A DNA stretch of 64,000 bases from Heterocephalus glaber (Eukaryota > Chordata > Mammalia > Rodentia > Bathyergidae), in the NCBI RefSeq assembly GCF_000247695.1, contig NW_004624783.1, positions 6,392,694-6,456,693 of the forward strand, given 5' to 3'. The stretch's first letter is position 1, and every line of letters starts with the position of its first letter. The notes under the pieces were generated by a model, which saw only the letters and a program-made list of their open reading frames with translations, was not told where the DNA came from and did no database searches. This document shows positions 55,675 through 64,000 of the stretch, in pieces. Both the position numbers and the translations under genes were made by a program.

Positions 55675-56057
55675 AATAAACACATGGAAAGTTTGGTGGG
55701 AAACATGGCATTTGCATAGTCATCATGGAATACTCATCACTAACAAAGGGGACATGAGGCACTTCACCCAGAAAGGCCAGCATCTTACTCAAGGGAGCAA
55801 GGTGCCATTGTCAGGTGCCCTGGAAGGTATGAGGCCTCCCTGGTGGCTCTGCGTGACACGAAGAGCCCAAGGGTCTAGCTCTTGGGGGTGAGGGAACATC
55901 AGACCCCAGCTGAGGGCTGCTTTGCAAAACAACTGGCCAGTTCGTTTATAGTTTATAAATCGTCAAGGTTGTAAAGGTCAAGGAAAAGAGGCTAGTGAGA
56001 CTTAACCGCTAAATACACCGAGCAACTGGCGACTGTCCTTCTGCCATCCAGGGCAGT

Positions 56058-56160
56058 ACTGGGTGCTGCTGATAAGCCCAGCACTTGCAGGTTGAGGCAG
56101 GAGGATTACAAGTTCAAGGCCAGCCTGGACCTCACAGTGAGATCCTATCTCAACAAACCA
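56058..56160 (+). repeat. B1-related SINE fragment
   Basis: 'cccagcacttgcaggttgag' to 'cctatctcaacaaacc'. Confidence 0.78.
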
Positions 56161-56249
56161 AAACTGAGTCTGTGGATTTGATGGTTGACAACGTAAATGT
56201 CTTGATTTTCATGTTTATATTGTGGTTAAATGGAAGAATTGTTTTGCTT

Positions 56250-56569
56250 TTTGTGGTACTGGGGATTGAACTGAAAGCCTTCACAGTGGGCTACATTCCT
56301 GGGGTTTTTATTTTCATCTTTCTCTTTTTTCCCCAGTCGTTTTTTTTTTGGTACCAGGAGATCAAACTCAGGACCTTATGTTTTGGCACCACTGAGCTAA
56401 ATTCCCAGGCCTCCCCGGTCTTTTTAACAATTATTATTATTGTTGTTTTATTTTGAGACTGGATCTCTAAGTTGTTAAATTGCACAGGCTGGATCTGAAT
56501 TTTCGTTCTTTCTGCCTCGGCCTCCCAGAGTGCTGGGATTACAGGTATGTGCCACCATGTCTGGATAGA
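56250..56569 (-). repeat. Reverse SINE cluster: ID, ID, B1
   Basis: Old ID fragment 56253-56310, young ID 56341-56412 and B1-related 56449-56567. Confidence 0.82.
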
Positions 56570-56842
56570 ATGTTCTATTTTTTTTTAGAATACTCTATTT
56601 TTATAGAAAATATGAAAGTATTCAGAGATGATGCGGCATCATGTTGGCAACTTACTCTTAAATGGAAAAAAGTTCTTTTTAATGTACTAATAATTTTTCT
56701 ATAAATCTGTAATCACATTTTCAAAAAAATTTAAATCAAAGTAAAGTAACATAGTATTAATAGTGTTACTGTATGCTATACTGATGTGAGAAAGAGGAAT
56801 CTGAATGCATACATGCACTTACTCCTGGGGGGGTTGTTTTGT

Positions 56843-57048
56843 TTCACAGTACTGAAGACTGAACCCGGGCCTACACACAAGCTAGGCAGGCATTTTAGCA
56901 CTCAGCTATATCACCAGCCCCTTCTTAATTTTTTATTTAGAGACAGGATCTTGTTATGTAGCCCAGGCTCATCTCGACCTTGTGATCCTCCTGCCTCAGC
57001 CTCCCAAGTAGCTGGGATTACAGGCACGTGCCACTACATCCAGCTTGT
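56843..57048 (-). repeat. Old ID plus B1-related SINE (reverse composite)
   Basis: ID 56846-56921 and B1 56932-57045. Confidence 0.84.
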
Positions 57049-57311
57049 TTATTTGTTTGGTTTTTTAAGGGAGAACCAACCCACCACCCTGGTTACCTAT
57101 AGAGACTATAAAGGGAACGGGGATAGACTGGGCTTTTTATAGAGAGCATATTTGATATGTAACTTGCTTTATAGGTTTAGCAGTGTGTAAATATTTTACA
57201 AAAAGATAAAATTAAGTATAAACCATTTGAAAAACAAGGTAAATGAAACAACTGTCTATCAATAGTGGACTAGTTAAGTAACTTTTGCTCCATTCATTAA
57301 AATGGGTACCA

Positions 57312-57525
57312 TGGCCAGCTTGGTGGCGAACACCTGTGATCCCAGCACCCTGGGAGGCTGAGCCAGGAGGATCACAAGTTGGAGGCCAGCCTGGGCAATT
57401 TAGTGAGACCCTATCTCTAAATTTAAAAAATTTTTTAAAGGACTGGGGAAGTAGCTCAGTGATAGAGCACTTGCCTAGGGCACACAGGCCCTGGTACTGT
57501 TTAATCCCTGCTACTGTTAAAAAAA
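57312..57525 (+). repeat. B1-ID composite SINE
   Basis: B1 with 'gggcaatttagtgagaccct' (57312-57432), then old ID 57440-57520 with 'gatagagcacttgcctaggg'. Confidence 0.84.
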
Positions 57526-57832
57526 ATAAAAAAGATAATAGTGCCTAGGTTAGAGGCCAGCATTTGGGGAGTCAAATGGGTGGTAGAGTGGTTGGGAATG
57601 GCAGTAGTGACTGTTGGGGTCGCTGCTCTGGAAGTTGGAAGTAGACTGACCTGGCTGGCAGGGAAAGACTGGGAACTACAAGGACAGGAACCCTGCAGCC
57701 CAGGGTGACAGGCACAGGGGCTTGGGCAGTGGCACTGGGTACACTCATGATGATCCAGCTCTCTGCTGGCCTCCACCCAGGCAAGGGGGTCAGGAGCCCA
57801 GAGAAGAGAAGCCCCTTGCAAGAGTACCTTAG

Positions 57833-57965
57833 TGAGCCACACATGTGGTACACACCTCTAATCCCCACAGCAGGAGGCTGAGGCAGGAGGATTCCTGTGC
57901 ATTCAAGGCCAGCCTGGGCTACATAGGGAGACCCAGTTTCAAAAAACAAAACAAAGCAAACAACA
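57833..57965 (+). repeat. B1-related SINE
   Basis: 'gagccacacatgtggtacac' to an A/C tail; short form. Confidence 0.86.
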
Positions 57966-58017
57966 AATGAAAATAAAGACTTAGTGAGATTCTGTCTCAA
58001 AATAAAAACTTTCAAAA

Positions 58018-58175
58018 GGCTGGGGATGTAGCTCAATAAGAAGGCCCTGGGGGGCCAGGGATTTAGCTCAGTGGTTTCACTGCCTGCTTCGCAAGCAAAA
58101 GGTCCCGAGTTCGATCCCCAGTACAAAAAAAATAACAATAATAAGAAGGCCCTGGGCTCAATCCCCATGTCCTCC
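58018..58175 (+). repeat. Short old ID split by a young ID insertion
   Basis: The outer element starts 'ggctggggatgtagctcaat' and ends 'ggctcaatccccatgtcc'. The inner young ID occupies 58053-58128 plus tail. The target duplication 'aataagaaggccctggg' is present on both sides of the insert. Confidence 0.94.
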
Positions 58176-59317
58176 CCTAAGAAAAGTGGCTCTCACCATT
58201 CAGGTCACAGGAATCGTGTATGCCAGGCAGGATGGCCCCCTTGCAGGGCCACGTGACCTCGGCTCGAGAGTGCTTTACACCCCCTCGCCTCCTGCTCACA
58301 CGCTGTGACCAAAGTCCCATGTTCTGTCTGCCCTCTGCCCTCACTCACGCTGGCGTTCTGGCACATGGACCCACACTGGGCTGGAGACACCAAACAGGGT
58401 CTTTGGGCAAAAGTGCATATCAGAATTGGAGCCCCCTGGTGACAGCAACACACCCTCTGCTTTGGGCAACGGTGGATAGGGAGAGACCCACCTGCCACCT
58501 GGAGGAGCTGGGCCTGTCTTGGAGCTGCCTTCCCAGCCTCTGGCAACTTCAAAAGCCACTTCCTGTATTGCTGGCTCCACTGGCTGGAACCCTCGATGAG
58601 TGAATGACCGTGGGGAGCAGGTGGGCATCACCGACTCCTGCGTGTTGCCTGGTGGCAAACAAAGGTAACCTGAGCTCTAAACAGCTGGGTACAGGCTGCC
58701 CCCACATCCTCCCCCACTGCCTCCCTCAGTACAAGATGGGCTTCCTTGTGGGATGGAGTGTGACAGACCCTGGCAGGAGTGTGGACATATGGGGTTCCAG
58801 GGTGAGGGGCTCCGAATCCTTCCTGCTACCAGGTCAGCGCCAGCCCCTCATCTGTTCCCAGGCTCACCCCCCACATAAGAAGTCCCATATCACCAGGACT
58901 GTTGTCATTATCTTGTGCCTCCTGGAGCCTCCAGGCCCATCTAGTGGAGGCTGGTGGAGGGAAACTGAGGCACCTGGCTCCCCCACATCCACACCCACAG
59001 CTTCTGCTTCCTCTCAGACCTGGGCTGGAGGCAGGGGCAGCTCCCTGTGGTGCAGGCAGGACTCCAGGGGAGACCCCAGTCCCTCTCCCACCCCCTCCCT
59101 CGGTCACCCGTGGCTCTGAGGACAGGACCCCAGCATCACCCAGGTAGCCCTGCTTCTGCTGATATGCAGAGCCCGTGTGGGGCCTCCACAGCACCCCGAG
59201 GTTCCCAGGCTGACCTCACAAAGGTCCCAGACCAGGTGGCACTGGCACCGAGAGTAAGATGACTCCGGTCACTACAGTTCTGGCATTTGGCCCTTTCAGA
59301 CTTGGGCTCATTTGGCC

Positions 59318-59405
59318 CCGTCTGTGAGGCAGACGCCATCACCTTCATTTATCTCAGGGGAGGAAAAGAGGCTCAGGGACAGGTGGTGCCAGATAGTGGC
59401 CCACA
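59318..59405 (-). repeat. MIR fragment
   Basis: 'ggcagacgccatcaccttca', 'ggaggaaaagaggctcaggg' and 'acaggtggtgccagatagtg' look like reverse MIR core in GC-rich unique DNA. Confidence 0.5.
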
Positions 59406-60114
59406 CTTCCCACCCGCTGCCTTGATGGCCCCCTCTGTCCCTTTCGGCAGGTCTCTGTGACAGTCTGGGTGCGGGTCAGGAAATGGGTACGGCGCACAGG
59501 CAGCATCACCTTGCCCAGGTCACCATGCTGCTGCCTGGCTCCAGCCCCCGAACAAACAAAGACCTGAACACGGGCCTTTGGCTCCTCTCAGCCCTGAGTC
59601 TGCAGTCAGTCAGCGTGACAGTAGGTTCTGGAAGCCCCTCCCAGGAAGCCCCTGCCATCAGGCCACCTCCTAGTGTCCAGGCCCCTGCTGCTGACAGAAT
59701 CACACGGAAGTTGTCAACCTCCAAGCTCTCCACACCCTGTTTCCCAGGCCTCCAGCCCAGGCAAGCAGGGATCCCCTAACAGCCATGCTGACCACCTCAG
59801 TCCCCCGGGAAGATGGGGCCTCCCCATTCTCTGGAGAGGGGCGTCTGTCCCAGGTGCGGGGGAGGACAAAGCCCGAGGCTGGAGTCAGGGAAGCTTTCAG
59901 GAAGAAGCAGCTTTTTGGGTGGATCCTGAAGGAAACCTTCAGGCTGAGTAGGCTGAGGGGGTCAGGAGGGTAGGTGAAAAATGGACCTGCCAAAGCTGAG
60001 GCAGGAAGGCTGGGGCCCAGGGTCAGCTTGGGAGCACCTAGAGCCCCACACAGCAGGCAGGCAGGGGTGCAGCAGGGCAACCTTGGTGGGGGTGGGGGTG
60101 GGGCTCTGACTGAG

Positions 60115-60215
60115 GCTCTGACTGAGGCTCGGATTCTGATTCCCTAATGCCCTGGCCAAGTCATTCCCATCCCTCGGGCTCAGTGTCCACATCCATAAAG
60201 TGGGGGAGGGGGGGG
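60115..60215 (+). repeat. MIR fragment
   Basis: 'ctcggattctgattccctaa', 'ggccaagtcattcccatccc' and 'cagtgtccacatccataaag' match the sense MIR core. Confidence 0.5.
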
Positions 60216-60387
60216 TCAGAGTAAACCAAAATGTTTTTAGCCTTAGACTCTGGTAGACTTTTGTTGTGATGGTGGTGGTTTTATTGGTTTGCTTTTGAGT
60301 TTGGTTTTGGAGATCCAGGGAATCCAGGCTAAGCTTGTGCTCTACCACTGGAAGCTTTTACTTAAAGATCTTTTTAAGAACAATGAA

Positions 60388-60592
60388 TATGCCAGGTGTG
60401 GTGGTGCATACCTGTGATCCCAGCCCTCGGGAGGCTGAGGCAGGAGGATCACCATGAGTTCAAGGGCAATCTGGACTATATAGTGATTTCAAGGCCAGCC
60501 TGAAATACATAGCGAGACCCTGTCTCAAAAAAAAAAAAAAAAAAAAAATACATAGCGAGACCCTGTCTCAAAAAAAAAAAAAAAAAAAGAAC
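60388..60592 (+). repeat. B1 SINE with duplicated 3' end
   Basis: The last unit 'atacatagcgagaccctgtc' plus A-run occurs twice (60505-60548 and 60549-60588), a duplicated tail. Confidence 0.93.
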
Positions 60593-61297
60593 AATGGATA
60601 AAGAGGAACAGCATAGATAATGGGAGAGCAGAGGGCACTGAGGAGCCATGAGCATCCCCTCCCCTCCTGTGTCTCCTGGGGAGGCAGAGTGTGACCACCT
60701 CTGGGTCTGGGGATCTGTCAGGCCCCCACTGTGCACAGCCAGCTCAGACCAGGTCTGGGACCCTGCCTTCCCACTGGCCCACTCAGGCAGGCAATGGCCT
60801 GGGAAAGGGGACAAAGAGCCCACAGGCTAGAGAGGTAGGCACCCTAGGTCCCCGGGCCCTAGGTATCAATACTGAGCTGTCTAAATTCTATGGTCCTGGG
60901 CTCCTAAAGCCCTCAGAAGAGGGAGTGGCCTGCCAGGGACCCGGGAGCCCTGCCACCCTGTGCACTGAATCTTCTAGGCTTCTGTGACCCACCAGCCCGG
61001 ATCAGCCCAGCCACACCTTGGGGTCTACAAACAGTGGGCCACCAGAACTCACAAGCCTGAACCAGCCCTCCCAGAGCCACCATCCACTGCATACAAGCTG
61101 GATGGCTGAAACTCAGGACACTCTGTGTGTGTATGTGTTTCTTCCTTCTGTAACACAAACCAATGTTTTCAATTTGCACACATTTTGACCTAGAGATACC
61201 ACTCACTGCAATGAATCCTAATGAAAGTCACTTTTTTTCTAAGAGCAGCAAATTGGAAACTACCTACTTGTCCTTAGATGGGCTTGATAGGACCAGG

Positions 61298-61453
61298 CTG
61301 CAGATGGGACCTCAGAACAGACCTAACAAGTCCCCAGGGGGAAACAAGGCCCCAACCCTGAAGGTCTTGCATCCCAGCAAGGGTCCCCTGTGAGGCTCTT
61401 GGATCATTTCTCCAACTTCTGACCTGGGAACCTCTGTAAGAAGAGGCCATAAG
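61298..61453 (+). repeat. Copy 2 of a local duplicated segment
   Basis: Direct-orientation partner of 52420-52575, 8.9 kb away. Both copies end in a similar short open frame (KVLHPSKGPL stop), which is a shadow of the shared DNA and not evidence of a gene. Confidence 0.85.
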
Positions 61454-61580
61454 AGCCCTGCATGGTAGCACACGCCTGTGGTCTCAGCACTTGGGAGACT
61501 GAGGCAGGAGGATTGCCTTGAGTTTGAGGTCAGCCTGGGCTACATAACAAGATCCTGCCTCAATAAATAAATAAGTAAAT
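61454..61580 (+). repeat. B1 SINE attached to duplicated segment copy 2
   Basis: 'gccctgcatggtagcacacg' to an (AAAT)n tail. Confidence 0.9.
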
Positions 61581-61789
61581 GAATAACAAAAACTACAAAA
61601 CAATAATTAAAAAGGACACTGAGGGTGAGCCTGGGAGCCTCTGAGACTGGGTGAGCAGCCCTCTTGGCCAGGGTTTCCTCTCCTCTGTGAACTGTCATAT
61701 AATGCAACACTAGTGAACTCCCAGCCTTCAGAGGTAGAAGAAACAGGCCCAGGGCCTCCCGTTTCTGTGCACTGTGCCCAAAGCTTGCC

Positions 61790-61945
61790 ATAGATTGCTG
61801 AAGGCGAGTCTCACATCACACCTGAGGGAGAGAGGCTTTGGCCCCATTCTATGGACGAGGAGACTGGGAGTAAGTGAAGGTGACACTAGCCAGGAAGCCA
61901 GCAGAGCTCTGCTTCCAGGCCTGCTCCAGCAATGCCAGGTCTTTA
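61790..61945 (-). repeat. Possible MIR fragment
   Basis: 'ggccccattctatggacgag', 'gagactgggagtaagtgaag' and 'aagccagcagagctctgctt' resemble a reverse MIR. Weak. Confidence 0.35.
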
Positions 61946-62556
61946 CCACTTTTCTTGGTCATAAAGGAACACGGAGCTCCCTTCTACCCAGTGGGGGCCC
62001 CTTGGTGGAACAGGTCTGAGGAGGACCTATCTCCCGGCCCCAGGCATCCCCAGACATGGACAGGCTATTCCTGCTGCTGTTCCCTCCCTAGGACAGAAGG
62101 GACAGTGGATACCCACTCTCCCTCTGGATGGGCTCCAATCTGTTCCCAGGGGAAGCAGGGTCTTCTGGGAGGCTGGGGTGACTTGGAGCCCAAGGTTTTC
62201 CTCACTTGGAGGTAGCAAGGCCTGGTCCCCATTGTCCCTCACCCTGGGGCTCCCTTCACTGGCAGGCTGATCCTCTGGGCTGAGCCTCAGTCCTCAAGTC
62301 AAGTGGTCCTGGTGGCTCTGACCTCACAGGCAGCAGGGGACCCAAGGGAGGCTGACTGTCCAAGACAGACAGCAGGGACAGGCGTGCAAGAGTCGGGCAG
62401 CCAGAGACAGAAAGGGAGAGGCAAACAGTCAGCAAGAGCCGCACCAGAGCAATTCACTCACAGGGTGACCAAAGAGGGCACGGGAACTGCCACTGGGCAC
62501 CTGCAACTGTGCCAGGCATTTTGTGGTGGCGATGAGCCATGGTTTAGGATCCCAGG

Positions 62557-62715
62557 TAGAGTTGCCAGATTTAGAAATAAAAACACAAGATTTCCAGTCA
62601 AATTGTAATTTCTGATAAACAACACATTAAAAAAATATGATGTCCTGTGCCACATTTGAGACATACTTATACTAAAAAATTCCTCAGTATTTACCTGAAA
62701 TTTCAGTCCGGTTGG
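62557..62715. mobile_element. Palindromic MITE-like DNA transposon fossil
   Basis: The two halves are imperfect reverse complements: 'ttgtaatttctgataaac' on the left pairs with 'gtatttacctgaaatttcag' on the right, and 'aaaaaatatgatgtcct' pairs with 'acatacttatactaaaaaa'. The left end gttgccagattt mirrors the right end ggttggcatctgg. This matches a mammalian palindromic MER family. Confidence 0.6.
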
Positions 62716-64000
62716 CATCTGGTGTTTGACCTGCACCCTAGCCCCAGGGTCTGTGCTGACTCTTTGGGTATTCTGTTATGGTTGTTGGTGGTGGTGTTGG
62801 GGACTGAACCTGAGGCCTTGTGCACGAGTCCAGTACAAAGGCGGATGGAGAGAGTGGTGCAGCCCCAAACGCACCTTGGCTGAAGACAGAATGAGGAAAC
62901 CCAGGGCAACCTGCTGCTGATCTTCTGCCTGTCTGGGAGGGACCTAGAGAAGGGACAGGCATGTGCAGGGGCTGGAGCTCAGACGCATGCTCAAATGTGG
63001 AAATAGCAATTCTTTGTGTGGATTTGCCTACAAAACCCCCATCTTGTAGACCCCAATTCATTCCAGAAGGGACTCGGCAAACTCATGGAAGATACCAGAG
63101 GCACCTGCAGAGCCCCCACCTCACCATGAAATGTGTGGCCCACCCTTCCCTGGCACAGGTGCCAGCTGGCTCTGGAGCACAGAGCCCCGAGTTCTCCTGC
63201 AGGCTTGGCCTGCGTGCATGACTTCTGACCCTCCCTCAGTTTTCCCTCCTGTGAAGTAGGTAGAACCACACTGTCATCCCAGGCTCATAGGGGCCCCAGT
63301 GATGTCCTGTTTGATTACAAAGTGGATTAAAAGTCTTTGTGTACTTGATACAAGTAACTCTATCCTGTGCACAGATAGTTTCGCTGAAAAGCAGCCTCCA
63401 CGGCTTTTTGCCAGCCTCCCTGTCCCTCCCTCAGAGCCCCCCGGCCCACACGGGGCTGGGAAGGAAAGAGAGCAAAATAATAGGCTCCTCCTGGCACCCC
63501 TGAAGTATCTTTCTTACTAAAGGCACCCAGAAAGATCCAGCTGGGCACTAGCTCCAATTTGGGGCCTCGTCCGTGCCCTGTTCCTCCCGGGCTGGGAGCC
63601 ACTTTCTGCAGAAAAGCACCACAGGATGGTCCAGGCCCTGGGGCTATGGGCAGAGCACGGGGTTCACTCAGAGCACAGGGGACACTCAGGTGCCATAGCC
63701 TGGCCAGTATTCCATGCCAGATCCCCCTCACACCGGGCAGCCTTGCTGGAGCTGGGCCTCTGGATGGAGGAGAATCCATGTGACACAAGCTCAGATCTGG
63801 CCTCTGGCCTCTGGGCCTGACGTGAAGGAAAAGGAGTGCATCAAGGGAAGGGCTGCAAAGGCCACCATGAGTCCATTCCTTGCCACGCATGTTGCAGGGT
63901 CACAGGGACTCGGGAGATCAGTGTGTAGAAAAGCATTGAGCCCCCACCCTACATGAGCCAGTGGCTCAGAGTGGTCTTGTCCCTTGCCTTGGGGGTGGTG

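Larger units (their letters stand above)
55690..56660 (+). mobile_element. Old LINE (L1M/HAL1-like) 3' end mosaic, split by B1 and ID copies
   Basis: Blocks at 55970-56020 ('gtcaaggttgtaaaggtcaa', 'gactaaccgctaaat'-like), 56205-56235 (atattgtggttaaatgg) and 56605-56670 ('gaaagtattcagagatgatg', 'gcaacttactcttaaatgg') follow the order of a mammalian LINE 3' UTR. SINEs at 56060, 56253, 56341 and 56449 separate the pieces. Family assignment is from memory. Confidence 0.45.
58176..60385. other. GC-rich, SINE-free intergenic block
   Basis: About 2.2 kb of unique GC-rich DNA with only MIR traces and a small ID remnant near 60310-60353. Open frames of 100-170 codons on both strands have no recognisable family or consistent splice structure. 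Confidence 0.55.
61581..64000. other. GC-rich intergenic block to window end
   Basis: Unique DNA with possible MIR traces, the palindromic MITE and a short ID remnant at about 62797-62840 ('ttggggactgaacctgaggc'). No exon or RNA gene recognised; the miR-183 cluster was looked for and not seen. Confidence 0.55.

Noticed and set aside
480..58140. Dozens of tRNA-like sequences with A and B boxes
   Set aside because: They are ID-like SINEs with A tails and target duplications and cannot fold into complete tRNAs; no true tRNA gene seen.
42237..64000. Possible miR-183/96/182 cluster, expected downstream of UBE2H by synteny
   Set aside because: I searched by eye for the mature sequences and their seeds on both strands and found none; in human and mouse the cluster lies farther away (about 40-56 kb from UBE2H from memory) than the 24 kb available here.
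1..64000. CRISPR arrays, prophage, operons or other prokaryotic systems
   Set aside because: The direct repeats are SINEs and microsatellites and the DNA is clearly mammalian nuclear; none of these apply.

Overview
This window is non-muroid rodent nuclear DNA. It is dominated by interspersed repeats and carries one recognisable protein-coding gene, the 3' half of UBE2H (ubiquitin-conjugating enzyme E2 H), on the + strand. The rodent call rests on two very abundant SINE types. One is a 7SL-derived B1 with the internal 29-nt duplication ('gggctacatagtgag...' followed by '...gaactacatagtgag'). The other is an ID-like tRNA-derived SINE of about 75 nt ending in a short A-rich tail. The ID family has an older 'ggatgtag...gtagagcacttgcct' form and a younger, nearly uniform 'ggggatttagctcagtggt...gatccccggtacc' form. 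A castorimorph such as beaver is my best guess, but that is inference.

Layout. 1-13187 is intron upstream of the first visible exon. Four coding exons follow: 13188-13227, 14931-14983, 31579-31707 and 35468-35592 (stop TAG). Together they encode residues 69 (split codon) to 183 of UBE2H, including the catalytic-cysteine exon and the acidic C-terminal tail. The N-terminal exons lie upstream of the window. The 3' UTR runs from 35593 to a likely final poly(A) signal near 39369, with two earlier signals. The interval 35.5-40.07 kb contains no SINE, unlike everything around it.

The 24.6 kb downstream is intergenic. It has a compact CpG island at about 42.2-42.6 kb, containing a start codon in ideal Kozak context, a TATA-like sequence and a possible splice donor, with no gene I recognise. 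Dense SINE clusters with an old L1 occupy 43-48 kb and 54-58 kb. GC-rich, SINE-poor unique DNA with MIR remnants fills 50.3-53.9 kb and 58.2-64 kb. In human, UBE2H is followed by the miR-183/96/182 cluster and NRF1; I looked for those microRNAs and did not see them.

Repeats record several ages of mobile DNA. Ancient DNA transposons include a Tigger-type MITE at 981, a tandem run of hAT/MER elements at 28.6-29.4 kb, an 80-bp mini-hAT at 34319 and a palindromic MITE at 62557. There are L2, MIR and L1M fragments, two related MaLR-like solo LTRs, a U6 snRNA retropseudogene and an LTR-derived, polyadenylated retroposon with LINE-type target duplications at 29670-29866. The youngest layer is B1 and ID. 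I saw no CRISPR array, prokaryotic system or novel protein-coding system.
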